The notes beneath the pieces were generated by a model. It saw only the letters and a program-made list of their open reading frames with translations. It was not told the origin of the DNA and made no database searches. This document shows positions 16,812 to 24,891 of a DNA stretch of 64,000 nucleotides, piece after piece. Numbering within the stretch: the first letter of the stretch is position 1; every line of letters starts with the position of its first letter. Origin of the DNA: Paracoccus tegillarcae (GTDB taxonomy: Bacteria; Pseudomonadota; Alphaproteobacteria; Rhodobacterales; Rhodobacteraceae); contig NZ_CP025408.1 in the NCBI RefSeq assembly GCF_002847305.1, positions 2,625,001 through 2,689,000 on the forward strand. The letters run 5' to 3'. Both the position numbers and the translations under genes were made by a program.

Positions 16812-19169
16812 TTGACCACGGAGCTCGGGCCGGACGTTCTGGTGCTGCTGCGTTTCGATGGCAGCGACCACCTGAATGACCTCTTCGAATACCGCGTCGA
16901 AGCTCTGGCCATTCGCGACGATCTGGATTTCGATGCGCTTGTCGGCACTCATGCCACGGTCGAGATTGAAGCCCATGACCAGATGCGGCCCTTTGACGGG
17001 ATCGTCACTTCGGCCAGATGGGCCGGCGTGGGCGAGAACGGGCATCGCTATGACCTGACGCTGCGGCCGTGGTTCTGGCTGGCCGGGCGGCGGCGGAACC
17101 AGCGGATTTTCCATAACAAGACCGTCGTGCAGATCGTGCAGGAACTGCTGTCCGATTATGCGTCCTTGGGCGATCCGGCGCTGGAGATCAGCCTGTCGAA
17201 GGATTATCCGACCCTTGAATACACGGTGCAATACCGCGAATCCGATCTGGATTTCGCCCGCCGCCAGTTGGAGCGGGCTGGTATCAGCTTCCATTTCCGC
17301 CACGCGATGGGCAGCCACACGCTGGTGCTGACCGACGATGCGCTGGCGCATGTGGACGTCGGCCCGCGCCCGTTCAAGCGCTATGACGGCCATCACCAGT
17401 ATGAGCAGGAGCATTTCTGGGACTGGGCGCCGGAACGCAACATCACCACCGGGGCGGTGCGGCTGACCGACTATAACTTCAAGAAACCGACCCAGGCGAT
17501 GGAGGTCGACCGTCTGGGTGACGCCCAGCACGCGCAGGGTCAGATCGAAAGTTTCGACTATCCGGGCGATTATCTGGCGCAGGATGTGGGTCGGCTGGTG
17601 GTGGGCCTGCGGACCGAACAGGAACGCGGCGCGGATCGGCGCAACCGGGCGGTGGGCGATTGTGTCAGCCTTGGCGCGGGCAAGCGGATGACCCTGTCCG
17701 GCGATCAGGTGCCGGGCACGGGCGAGACCTATCTGTGCCTCTCGGCCAGCCATCACTTCGTCAGTGAAGCCTATGGCTCCGGCGGTCAGGGCAGCGACGG
17801 CTATTCCTTCACCGGCAGCTATGTACTGATTCCCGACACGGCCCCGATGGCCCCGCCAAAGCGCACGCCGCTGGCGGTGGTACAGGGCCCACAGACCGCC
17901 GAAGTGGTCGGCGAAGACGAGATCGACTGCGACGAATACGGCCGGATCTTGGTGCGGTTCCACTGGGATCTGGACAAGGCTTATTCGATGCGCTGCAGGG
18001 TCAGCCAGAACTGGGCCGGCGCCGGCTGGGGCGGCATGGTCATCCCCCGCATCGGCATGGAGGTGCTGGTCGAGTTCCTCGAAGGCGATCCCGACAAGCC
18101 GGTCGTGGTGGGCAATGTCTTCAATGGCAAGAATGATGCGCCCTATCCGTTGCCCGCGCATAAGACCAAGGCCGTGTGGCGATCCAAGACCCACAAGGGC
18201 GAAGGCTTCAACGAGTTGAGCTTTGAGGACGAGGTCGGGCAGGAGAATATCGCGCTGCACGCGCAGAAGGACCAGACGCTGAAGGTCCTGAACAACCGCA
18301 TGAAGCGGGTGGACAATGATCAGATCGAAAGCGTCGGCAGCAACAAATCCATCGAGATCGGCAGCAATCATCAGGAGCGTATCGGCGGCTCGATGAACCT
18401 GACCGTCGGCGGCGGCAAGATGGGGCTGTTCGCGGCGCTGGCGGGGATTGCCGGTCAGGCAACCAAGGACGCACTGAATGTGGCCGAAGAGGCTGGTGAT
18501 CCGTCGATCCCGGCCTTTCTGGGCGGCGTCGTGGCCGCGACCGTGGGCGGCGAGATGGCATCGAGCCCGCTGATTTCGGCCTTTGACGGTGCGGGGCAGA
18601 ACCGCGCGGTTGCGGGGGCCCAGCAGGTCGGCACCGGCACGGCGCTCGGGTCCGTGCTGTCGGCGATCATGCCGGTCTCGGGTGTGATGAACACGCTGGT
18701 CGAGAAATTCCAGGCCGACACGATCGGCCTGGCGCGGACCGAGCAGATTGGCCTGTTCAAGAACACCATGGTCGGCGCGGTGCGCAATACCATGGTCGGG
18801 CAGAAGGAGTTCACCAAGGTCGGCGTCGAGCAGCGCCTGCAGGTCGGCAAGACCAAGACCGTCGATGTCGGCGAGGAGTACACCACCCATACCGGCCAGC
18901 GCGCGGCGCATTCTTCGGGCAAGCTCTATCAGATTTCATCCGAGGAGAAGTTCGAGGGCAGCTCGAAGGTCTGGGAGATAAAGGCCGACGACACGCTGCT
19001 GCTGTCCGCCCCCGGCGGCTATGTCGAGATCAACAGATCCGGCGTCCGCATCCGCGGCCTGAAAGTGCTGATCGAGGGCAATGCCATCGACTTCAAATCC
19101 GGCGGCCCCGGCGAAGGCAGCAAATGCCTGCGCGCCATGGCCAAATCCGCAACGCCGTTCGTGAGGTAG
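16812..19169 (+). CDS. vgrG: T6SS spike protein VgrG, 5' end removed by IS3
   Basis: At least 785 residues. VgrG trimers form the tip of the type VI secretion spike and carry effectors. Seen are the gp27-like N-terminal part (LLRFDGSDHLNDLFEYRVEA), the gp5 OB-fold region (DEYGRILVRFHWDLD, PRIGMEVLVEFLEGDPDKP) and a long C-terminal repeat/extension with glycine-rich membrane-like stretches. The frame reads upstream through QAERLGR to the last bases of the IS, where TGA at 16782 closes it. A native ATG and ribosome site are therefore missing, and TTG at 16812 is only a nominal start. Expression is doubtful unless a weak start is used. Codon use matches the high-GC host. Confidence 0.88.
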   Translation: MTTELGPDVLVLLRFDGSDHLNDLFEYRVEALAIRDDLDFDALVGTHATVEIEAHDQMRPFDGIVTSARWAGVGENGHRYDLTLRPWFWLAGRRRNQRIFHNKTVVQIVQELLSDYASLGDPALEISLSKDYPTLEYTVQYRESDLDFARRQLERAGISFHFRHAMGSHTLVLTDDALAHVDVGPRPFKRYDGHHQYEQEHFWDWAPERNITTGAVRLTDYNFKKPTQAMEVDRLGDAQHAQGQIESFDYPGDYLAQDVGRLVVGLRTEQERGADRRNRAVGDCVSLGAGKRMTLSGDQVPGTGETYLCLSASHHFVSEAYGSGGQGSDGYSFTGSYVLIPDTAPMAPPKRTPLAVVQGPQTAEVVGEDEIDCDEYGRILVRFHWDLDKAYSMRCRVSQNWAGAGWGGMVIPRIGMEVLVEFLEGDPDKPVVVGNVFNGKNDAPYPLPAHKTKAVWRSKTHKGEGFNELSFEDEVGQENIALHAQKDQTLKVLNNRMKRVDNDQIESVGSNKSIEIGSNHQERIGGSMNLTVGGGKMGLFAALAGIAGQATKDALNVAEEAGDPSIPAFLGGVVAATVGGEMASSPLISAFDGAGQNRAVAGAQQVGTGTALGSVLSAIMPVSGVMNTLVEKFQADTIGLARTEQIGLFKNTMVGAVRNTMVGQKEFTKVGVEQRLQVGKTKTVDVGEEYTTHTGQRAAHSSGKLYQISSEEKFEGSSKVWEIKADDTLLLSAPGGYVEINRSGVRIRGLKVLIEGNAIDFKSGGPGEGSKCLRAMAKSATPFVR

Positions 19170-19173
19170 GGGA

Positions 19174-20043
19174 ATGGTCGGCATGAGCGACGCCGCCATC
19201 GGCGATCTGGCGAAATCATTGCACAAGAACGGGGTCACGGCCGAAGATATCGCATCTGCAGACGCAATGGCCGACGACGATCTTTCACCAGACAGCGACG
19301 ACGTGCCGTGCAAGGCCTGCCAGGAAGATATCTGCAAGGCGTTAAAGAAACAGTCGGCCCGCAACAAGGACGAGCAGGAGAAGGCCCAACTGGCCGCCGC
19401 GACCTATGATCCGAACGCGCCCTTGCCCGAAGGGTATCGCCGGGCAACCGCGGCTGATCTGCAGAAAATGGGCCTGTCGGACGGGGCGGGGACCAACATT
19501 CTGGTGTTGAGTGATGAGCCGGATTTTCATGCCGAGGCTTTTGTCAAAACTGATCCGGTCAGTCGCGCCGAAAGCTATGTGGTCGGCTTCAAAGGGACGG
19601 AGATGCTGAGCGGCAGTGATTGGGGGACCAATTTCGGTCAGGGTCTCGGGCGCAAGACAGCATATTATATGCAGGCGAATAGCATCGGAGAGAAACTACG
19701 TGGAGGCGGGGTTAGCCCGATATCATTTGTCGGTCATTCGCTTGGTGGCGGTTTGGCGGCGACAGCATCTGGTGCCTCTGGCCTTCCGGCCCAGACCTTC
19801 AATGCCGCCGGCTTGTCAGGCAATACACTTGACGATTTATCGCTGGCGAATTCCGATTTGATCAAAAACACAAGCGTCACGGGAGATATTCTGACTGGCG
19901 TGCAAAATAGGACGATTGCCCCTGATGCCTTTGGTGTCAGCCGTAGCATTGCCGATGTTAAGGCGGCCAATTACTCGCGCGGAGCCTGGACCGGCAACAC
20001 CTATAATTCTGGCATTGAAAACAACGCCAAGAGCGGGGTTTAA
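19174..20043 (+). CDS. Lipase-like T6SS effector (alpha/beta hydrolase), C-terminally truncated
   Basis: 289 residues, 4 nt after vgrG with AGGGGA before the ATG. The nucleophile motif GHSLGGG places Ser189, preceded by the oxyanion-type segment VVGFKGTEMLSGSDWGTNFG. This is the pattern of class-3-lipase-like or Mbeg1-like phospholipase effectors linked to VgrG. A short cysteine pair (CKACQEDIC) lies near residue 50. No histidine occurs after Ser189, so the Ser-Asp-His triad cannot be completed in this product. The TAA at 20041 is followed in the same frame by LHFMEEVQKSLEQEE, which looks like the lost C-terminal tail. The gene is probably inactivated or reads through. Phospholipase activity is inferred. 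Confidence 0.72.
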   Translation: MVGMSDAAIGDLAKSLHKNGVTAEDIASADAMADDDLSPDSDDVPCKACQEDICKALKKQSARNKDEQEKAQLAAATYDPNAPLPEGYRRATAADLQKMGLSDGAGTNILVLSDEPDFHAEAFVKTDPVSRAESYVVGFKGTEMLSGSDWGTNFGQGLGRKTAYYMQANSIGEKLRGGGVSPISFVGHSLGGGLAATASGASGLPAQTFNAAGLSGNTLDDLSLANSDLIKNTSVTGDILTGVQNRTIAPDAFGVSRSIADVKAANYSRGAWTGNTYNSGIENNAKSGV

Positions 20044-20133
20044 TTGCATTTCATGGAAGAGGTGCAGAAATCCCTGGAGCAGGAAGAAACCGTGATCCGA
20101 CGACAGATGGAGGCGAATCGATGCGGCAGGTGA
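20044..20133 (+). pseudogene. Effector 3' tail remnant, copy 1
   Basis: In frame with the lipase but after its TAA, this 29-codon stretch (LHFMEEVQKS...MEANRCGR, stop at 20131) overlaps the start of the first immunity gene by 13 nt. Homologous stretches precede the other two immunity genes. Read together, the three are copies of an effector C-terminal end whose stop overlapped the immunity start. The histidine at 20047-20049 is a candidate catalytic residue. Confidence 0.6.
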
Positions 20134-20677
20134 CAAGAGCCGTCATTGCTCTGGCGCTGATCGCATCGCTGGCGGTGGGATGGGCGGTTGCGAAGGATGA
20201 GGGGCGGAACACGGAGCAAAAAGTAGATATTTATGAAATGTATAATGATCTGCCGATCATCTTCTGGCGGATCAGTCAGCGGAACTATCCGGCAGTGGAC
20301 GCCCTGCTTAAGGCCGGTGCCGATATAGAGACGCGTGGATTCTTTGGAATGACCCCTGTGATCGCGGCAGCAACAGGCGATGGTTGGGGCATGGTGAAGC
20401 TCCTGATCGAGCGTGGCGCGGATCTGAACGCTTACGCAGGAAATGGTATGACGGTTGCCAATCTGGCCCTGACCTCCCGCGTCCTGCTCGACAGCCCGAA
20501 CGGGCAAGACCTGCAGGATGTCCGTGCCATCCTTGCCGAACGTGGGCTTTACGACGATATCCCGACCCCTGCCGAGCTGCGCGAACAGATGGAGGCCGGC
20601 ACCTTGCCCCGCCCGCCCTATTTCGACGCATGGCGCGCAACGCATTGGCCCGCCGATGCCAATGCCCGCGCCGACAA
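20048..20677 (+). repeat. Direct repeat unit A (tail plus immunity gene), first copy
   Basis: 630-nt direct repeat of 21494-22123. By eye I count six mismatches, so identity is about 99%. It begins exactly where the effector tail resumes and ends just before the immunity stop codon. Such similarity next to the more diverged middle copy points to recent duplication or gene conversion. Confidence 0.85.
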
Positions 20678-20696
20678 GATCCGCGCCGCGAGATGA
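20121..20696 (+). CDS. Ankyrin-type immunity protein, copy 1
   Basis: 191 residues with an N-terminal hydrophobic segment (VIALALIASLAVGWAVA) that is a signal peptide or membrane anchor, so the product is periplasmic or inner-membrane attached. The body contains ankyrin-like repeats (YPAVDALLKAGADIETRGFFGMTPVIAAA, then GMVKLLIERGADLNAYAGNGMTVANLAL). Position behind a VgrG-linked lipase and overlap with the effector tail suggest it neutralises the effector in the periplasm. Immunity function is inference from context. Confidence 0.75.
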   Translation: MRQVTRAVIALALIASLAVGWAVAKDEGRNTEQKVDIYEMYNDLPIIFWRISQRNYPAVDALLKAGADIETRGFFGMTPVIAAATGDGWGMVKLLIERGADLNAYAGNGMTVANLALTSRVLLDSPNGQDLQDVRAILAERGLYDDIPTPAELREQMEAGTLPRPPYFDAWRATHWPADANARADKIRAAR

Positions 20697-20798
20697 GAAA
20701 CCTGTGGGGCGCACGGGATGAAAGAGGTGCAGAATTCCCTGAAACAGGAGGAAGCGCAGATCAAGCGCGAGATGGAGGCAAATCGGTGCGGCAGGTGA
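20697..20798 (+). pseudogene. Effector 3' tail remnant, copy 2
   Basis: After the first immunity stop, the same frame reads GAHGMKEVQNSLKQEE and ends EANRCGR with a stop at 20796, again overlapping the next immunity start by 13 nt. It is related to but diverged from copy 1. The AHGM sequence looks most like an intact catalytic-histidine segment of the three copies. Confidence 0.6.
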
Positions 20799-21361
20799 CA
20801 AAAGTTGCGATTGCCCTGGCGGCGATCACATCGCTCGCAGTGGGCTGGGCCGTCGCGAATGACGAGAGGCAGGATATGACAAAGAAAGTCGATATTTACG
20901 CAGTGTATAATGACCTGCCGATCATCTTCTGGCGGATTGATCAGCAGAATTATCCGGCAGTCGACGCATTGCTTAAAGCCGGGGCCGATATCGAGACGCG
21001 TGGGATCTTCGGGATGACCCCCGTTATTTGGGCGGCGAGTGGTGGTAGTTGGGGTATGGTCAAATTCCTCATTGACCGAGGCGCAAACCTGACGGCTTAC
21101 GCAGAAGATGGCATGACGGTTGCCAATCTGGCCCTGAACTCCCGCGTCCTGCTCGACAGCCCGAACGGGCAAGACCTGCAGGATGTTCGCGCCATCCTTG
21201 CCGAACGTGGGCTTTACGACAATATCCCGACTCGTGCAGAGCTGCGCGAACAGATGGAGGCCGGCACCTTGTCCCGCCCGCCCTATTTCGACGCATGGCG
21301 CGCGACCCACTGGCCCGCCGATGCCAATGCCCGCGCCGACAAGATCCGGGCGCAACAGTGA
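20786..21361 (+). CDS. Ankyrin-type immunity protein, copy 2 (GTG start)
   Basis: 191 residues from GTG at 20786, aligned with the ATG of the other copies; a longer in-frame reading from 20384 runs through the preceding gene and is rejected. It has a membrane/signal segment (VAIALAAITSLAVGWAVA) and the same ankyrin-like pattern. It differs from copies 1 and 3 at many positions (for example IFGMTPVIWAASGGSW), so it may recognise a different effector variant. The C-terminal third (RPPYFDAWRATHWPADANARADK) is nearly identical in all copies. Confidence 0.72.
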   Translation: MRQVTKVAIALAAITSLAVGWAVANDERQDMTKKVDIYAVYNDLPIIFWRIDQQNYPAVDALLKAGADIETRGIFGMTPVIWAASGGSWGMVKFLIDRGANLTAYAEDGMTVANLALNSRVLLDSPNGQDLQDVRAILAERGLYDNIPTRAELREQMEAGTLSRPPYFDAWRATHWPADANARADKIRAQQ

Positions 21362-21498
21362 TATTTCGCCTTCAGGCCGGGCGGTATTTTGAGAGCGAGG
21401 CAGACCTTGCAGCAGGACGACCATAGGCCATCGATTCTGATCCATGCGACCAATTTTACCGGTGATAGTCTGAGTCGTCTGCAGGACAGTTGGATTTC
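21362..21498 (+). other. Inter-cassette spacer
   Basis: 137 nt between the second immunity stop and the recognisable third effector tail. One frame reads LQQDDHRPSILIHATNFTGDSL through to the tail region without a stop, but I do not recognise it and it has no start. It may be a scrap of another effector end brought in with the third cassette. Confidence 0.3.
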
Positions 21499-21579
21499 AT
21501 GGAAGAGGTGCAGAAATCCCTGGAGCAGGAAGAAACCGTGATCCGACGACAGATGGAGGCGAATCGATGCGGCAGGTGA
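21469..21579 (+). pseudogene. Effector 3' tail remnant, copy 3
   Basis: The frame reads LDFMEEVQKSLEQEE to EANRCGR, with a stop at 21577 overlapping the third immunity start by 13 nt. From 21494 it is identical to copy 1, but the codon that is His in copy 1 is Asp here. That difference lies at the repeat boundary. Confidence 0.55.
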
Positions 21580-22123
21580 CAAGAGCCGTCATTGCTCTGG
21601 CGCTGATCGCATCGCTGGCGGTGGGATTGGCGGTTGCAAAGGATGAGGGGCGGAACATGGAGCAAAAAGTCGATATTTATGAAATGTATAATGATCTGCC
21701 GATCATCTTCTGGCGGATCAGTCAGCGGAACTATCCGGCAGTGGACGCCCTGCTTAAGGCCGGTGCCGATATAGAGACGCGTGGATTCTTTGGAATGACC
21801 CCTGTGATCGCGGCAGCAACAGGCGATGGTTGGGGCATGGTGAAGCTCCTGATCGAGCGTGGCGCGGATCTGAACGCTTACGCAGGAAATGGTATGACGG
21901 TTGCCAATCTGGCCCTGACCTCCCGCGTCCTCCTAGACAGCCCGAACGGGCAAGACCTGCAGGATGTCCGTGCCATCCTTGCCGAACGTGGGCTTTACGA
22001 CGATATCCCGACCCCTGCCGAGCTGCGCGAACAGATGGAGGCCGGCACCTTGCCCCGCCCGCCCTATTTCGACGCATGGCGCGCAACGCATTGGCCCGCC
22101 GATGCCAATGCCCGCGCCGACAA
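21494..22123 (+). repeat. Direct repeat unit A, second copy
   Basis: Second copy of the 630-nt unit at 20048-20677, offset 1446 nt. The observed changes are scattered substitutions, including W to L and T to M near the N-terminus and a silent CTGCTC/CTCCTA difference. Confidence 0.85.
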
Positions 22124-22142
22124 AATCAGGGCGCAGCCGTGA
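21567..22142 (+). CDS. Ankyrin-type immunity protein, copy 3
   Basis: 191 residues, almost identical to copy 1: the visible protein changes are GW to GL and RNT to RNM after the membrane segment, and a different C-terminal RAQP. Same signal/anchor plus ankyrin-like layout. Retention of an intact open frame in all three copies suggests selection for immunity even though the resident effector appears broken. Confidence 0.75.
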   Translation: MRQVTRAVIALALIASLAVGLAVAKDEGRNMEQKVDIYEMYNDLPIIFWRISQRNYPAVDALLKAGADIETRGFFGMTPVIAAATGDGWGMVKLLIERGADLNAYAGNGMTVANLALTSRVLLDSPNGQDLQDVRAILAERGLYDDIPTPAELREQMEAGTLPRPPYFDAWRATHWPADANARADKIRAQP

Positions 22143-22187
22143 GTTAAGGTTCAATTAAGCGGTGCACGTTAGATTGTGAGGAAGGTG

Positions 22188-23255
22188 ATGCAGCAGTACG
22201 ACCCATGGGCGATTGACCCGGTCAGGCAGCCAGCACAGGCTAAATCTGAAACGGACGCACGGCCAAAACCGCCTGCATCGCTGGAAGAGGCGCTGTTGTC
22301 ATTGGATCACAAGTCCGCGCCGGTCTTCGCGGTGCTCGATGGTGCGCAGTTCGACAACCTGCCGCAGGAGCTGCTGCTGGGCGATTTCGTCAGCCGCCCG
22401 CTCTACCTGGACCGCGGCGAGAACAACCCCGACCAGATCATCACCGCCCCGCATATGGTCTGGCTCGACGAACGCCCGGAGAAAGTTACCGGACGCGCGC
22501 CAAAAGACACCATCCCAGCTCTGCTGGCCCTCATCGTCAATCGCCCCGCCGCAGTGTTCTGGCAATGCCCGGACGGGGCGGATGCCCTCTACAAGCACCT
22601 CAGGGGCATCAATATGGTGATGATTCCGAAGGAATTTGCACCGCCTGCGGATTTTGCTCGTTTGGACGATGAGCAGCTCGGCCAATCTCCTTCCCATGAA
22701 GCGGTCTTGTTCCGCCATGCAGACGCCAATGTCATCGCGCAGACCCTGCCGGCGATGGACGCCGCCGAAATGGCACGCTTTTATGGCCCCGCCACGCACT
22801 TGTTCTTCGCGTCAGATCCGGACTGGGCAAATGGCCGGGATTGGCTGCAGGCAGATCGGTCTGACGGATTGCCAAAACCGCAATCAGGGCTGCTGACCCT
22901 CAGCGCCGCGACGATGGAGGGCATCAAGCACGCGCGAGAGCGCAGGTCACTTCAGCGAACCGCCGGCTTTCTGCGCAGAACGCTTCCTCGTGATTTTCAG
23001 GGTCTGTCAGATCATCAGCTTGAGCAGATCGCGCGCAACAGCCGGAAGTCGGGCAAGGAACTGGGCGTCAGTAGTGCAGGCGCGCATCAGAGGTGGGCAT
23101 ATCTGATGGCAATCACCGAGGGCCGCGTGGCAGAGGAACGCCGCGTGCGCGATTTTATTCGATCAGGCGATGACAAGCCTGATCGTCAGGTAAAGTTTGC
23201 TATGCTGGACACGCTGGAGCGCATGAAGGCAGTCGCGGCGGAGATCGACCCATGA
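22188..23255 (+). CDS. DUF4123 T6SS effector-loading adaptor
   Basis: 355 residues. The N-terminal half matches DUF4123 (Tap/TEC adaptors): APVFAVLDGAQFDNLPQELL, the middle WLDERPEKVTGRAPKDTIPALL, and VFWQCPDGADALYKHLRGINMVMIP with a conserved FRHADANV. Such adaptors bind an effector and load it onto VgrG; they are encoded directly upstream of their effector, here the 252-residue gene that overlaps its stop by four bases. The C-terminal 110 residues are helical and basic. GAGG lies six bases before the ATG. Confidence 0.85.
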   Translation: MQQYDPWAIDPVRQPAQAKSETDARPKPPASLEEALLSLDHKSAPVFAVLDGAQFDNLPQELLLGDFVSRPLYLDRGENNPDQIITAPHMVWLDERPEKVTGRAPKDTIPALLALIVNRPAAVFWQCPDGADALYKHLRGINMVMIPKEFAPPADFARLDDEQLGQSPSHEAVLFRHADANVIAQTLPAMDAAEMARFYGPATHLFFASDPDWANGRDWLQADRSDGLPKPQSGLLTLSAATMEGIKHARERRSLQRTAGFLRRTLPRDFQGLSDHQLEQIARNSRKSGKELGVSSAGAHQRWAYLMAITEGRVAEERRVRDFIRSGDDKPDRQVKFAMLDTLERMKAVAAEIDP

Positions 23256-24010
23256 GCACAGCGGGACCCGCGGGAGCCGCGGGAGAACTGGGTGGCAGGG
23301 TTGCCGGGGGTGTGATTGGTGGGGTCATCGGATCGTTCATTCCGCCGCCTGGTCTTGGAACCTTGCTCGGTCGCGCTGTCGGATCACGCCTCGGTGGGTT
23401 GGCTGGTCGTGCGGCGGCGACAGCACTGCAGGATCACATCAACAGCATGGAAGAGGCTGAAGACGAGGCAGAGGAGAGTGACCAGGCGACCACTGCAGAA
23501 GAAGAGGCGGTATGTCGCGAGTGCCGCGAGCGGTGTCAAAAAATTGCGGACGACATCAATCGCCTCATGTATCGGAACAAGCGAGGACCGGGCACCCAAC
23601 GGGGGACTCATGGATTAGCCTTACGACGGGCAGAGCAAATTCGCGGTGAGTACGGCCCTGGGCAAGTGAAGATGGGATATAAAATCAAGAACGGTGTGCG
23701 GGTACCCGATATCAAAGAACCATGGCAAACACATCGCGAAGAGATTCAACGCCAGCAAGATCAGCTAAAAAAGAAAATCAACGAATATGACTCGGGAGAC
23801 TGCAACAAGCATATTCCTGACGCATTCAATCGGCAAGAAGCTGATCGTATGATGGAAACATCTTTCAATCCGACCCCCGAGGAGTGGTTGGGGCCATACC
23901 ATCCACTTTGTGATGGATTGGGTGAGGCAATCCGGCAGAACTCTACGCCAAAACTACCTAGATTTCTTCGCGCGGGGCAAGGAAGCGGAACCAGAGGATT
24001 GATGTCATGA
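23252..24010 (+). CDS. Candidate T6SS effector with glycine-zipper N-terminus
   Basis: 252 residues; toxin family not recognised. Residues 5 to 65 are a glycine-zipper region (GGVIGGVIGSFIPPPGLG, then VGSRLGGLAGRAAATALQDH) like the membrane-inserting N-termini of adaptor-dependent T6SS toxins. An acidic linker follows. The C-terminal domain has a cysteine cluster (CRECRERC) and a charged core with RGTHGLALRRAEQIRGEYG, a WQTHREEIQRQQDQL segment and a further CNKH, suggesting a metal-stabilised enzyme domain. It is coupled to the DUF4123 gene upstream and the candidate immunity gene downstream, both by ATGA overlaps. The 3' half is less GC-rich than its neighbours. Toxin activity is inferred only from context. 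Confidence 0.6.
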   Translation: MSTAGPAGAAGELGGRVAGGVIGGVIGSFIPPPGLGTLLGRAVGSRLGGLAGRAAATALQDHINSMEEAEDEAEESDQATTAEEEAVCRECRERCQKIADDINRLMYRNKRGPGTQRGTHGLALRRAEQIRGEYGPGQVKMGYKIKNGVRVPDIKEPWQTHREEIQRQQDQLKKKINEYDSGDCNKHIPDAFNRQEADRMMETSFNPTPEEWLGPYHPLCDGLGEAIRQNSTPKLPRFLRAGQGSGTRGLMS

Positions 24011-24819
24011 TAAAAAGGTTCGATTTCTCTCGCTGTAACTCAAGCGGCATACGATGGAGCCTTCCTTTTCATAGCACTGATTTGGTGTTTGATCATCGTG
24101 CCCTTATGGGTTTAGGCTTCATGTCCAAGGCACTGCAAAGCGCATTAAGGAAGTGGTTAGAAAACGAGAATTTTCTAATAACAGAGCGCCCTACATTTGA
24201 ATCATTTCCAAATCACGGTCAGCTTTCGTTGTCAGAGGTATTTGAGATTTTTACACGAGAGAATGAAGCGCTAGGCTCGGAGCTCAATGAATATATTGAG
24301 TGGCTTGAAAGGGTGGGCGGACGAAAAGAAGACGGGTTTGAAGATAATCGTAGCGCTTGGGCATCTATCCTTACACTCCTTGCCTGTCGCCCAGAAAGGT
24401 TATCGGGTCACCAACCGTCCAGAGAACTGCTTCGTTTTTTGCAAGTGGTGCGGGAGAAGGTGGTTGAGCCAGACAAGCGACTAAAATCCCTTGAAGGAAA
24501 GCTTCAGCCAGACTGGGATCAATACGAAAAGATCTCTGATCCCGTCACTCCACGCAGCGACTGGGACAGCTTGATCTATGAGGAAGTCGTATTGGATTTC
24601 GATATCGATTTGGCAACGCCGCTAGTTATCGCCCCGGAAAAATACAATTTCTCTAAGGTTATAGACTGGTACGATGAAAATTTTAACAAATCGCAAAAAG
24701 AAGGATTATTTTCCGAAATTTCACAGATAGCAACTCGTGAGCGAACTGTGAACTTCGATCTTTTGACATTGCCGCTCGAACAGATGCGGTATCGACCCAC
24801 AGGCAGTGTGGCCGCATAG
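24007..24819 (+). CDS. Candidate immunity protein of the glycine-zipper effector
   Basis: 270 residues; no family recognised and no signal peptide, so probably cytoplasmic. It is rich in acidic residues and W/E/L helices (LNEYIEWLERVGG, DWDSLIYEEVVLDFDIDLATP). It overlaps the effector by ATGA, the usual effector-immunity coupling. Codon use is markedly AT-richer than vgrG or the flanking chromosome, a sign of transfer. Function is inferred from position only. Confidence 0.55.
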   Translation: MIKRFDFSRCNSSGIRWSLPFHSTDLVFDHRALMGLGFMSKALQSALRKWLENENFLITERPTFESFPNHGQLSLSEVFEIFTRENEALGSELNEYIEWLERVGGRKEDGFEDNRSAWASILTLLACRPERLSGHQPSRELLRFLQVVREKVVEPDKRLKSLEGKLQPDWDQYEKISDPVTPRSDWDSLIYEEVVLDFDIDLATPLVIAPEKYNFSKVIDWYDENFNKSQKEGLFSEISQIATRERTVNFDLLTLPLEQMRYRPTGSVAA

Positions 24820-24891
24820 CTATTTTCGCTCATGCTGCTTGACGCTGCTGTGGGAGACGTGTGACCTTAGAATCATTGAGGGGATAATCGT

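Noticed and set aside
16704..18911. Minus-strand open frame of 735 codons opposite vgrG
   Set aside because: Antisense shadow of vgrG; begins and ends with no recognisable protein features.
20384..21361. A 325-codon reading that would fuse extra sequence to the second immunity protein
   Set aside because: Its first 134 codons run through immunity copy 1 in the wrong frame and the effector tail; alignment with copies 1 and 3 places the start at GTG 20786.
20044..22142. CRISPR-like or tandem short repeats
   Set aside because: The repeated units are 0.6-kb gene cassettes, not short repeats with spacers; no CRISPR array was seen anywhere in the window.
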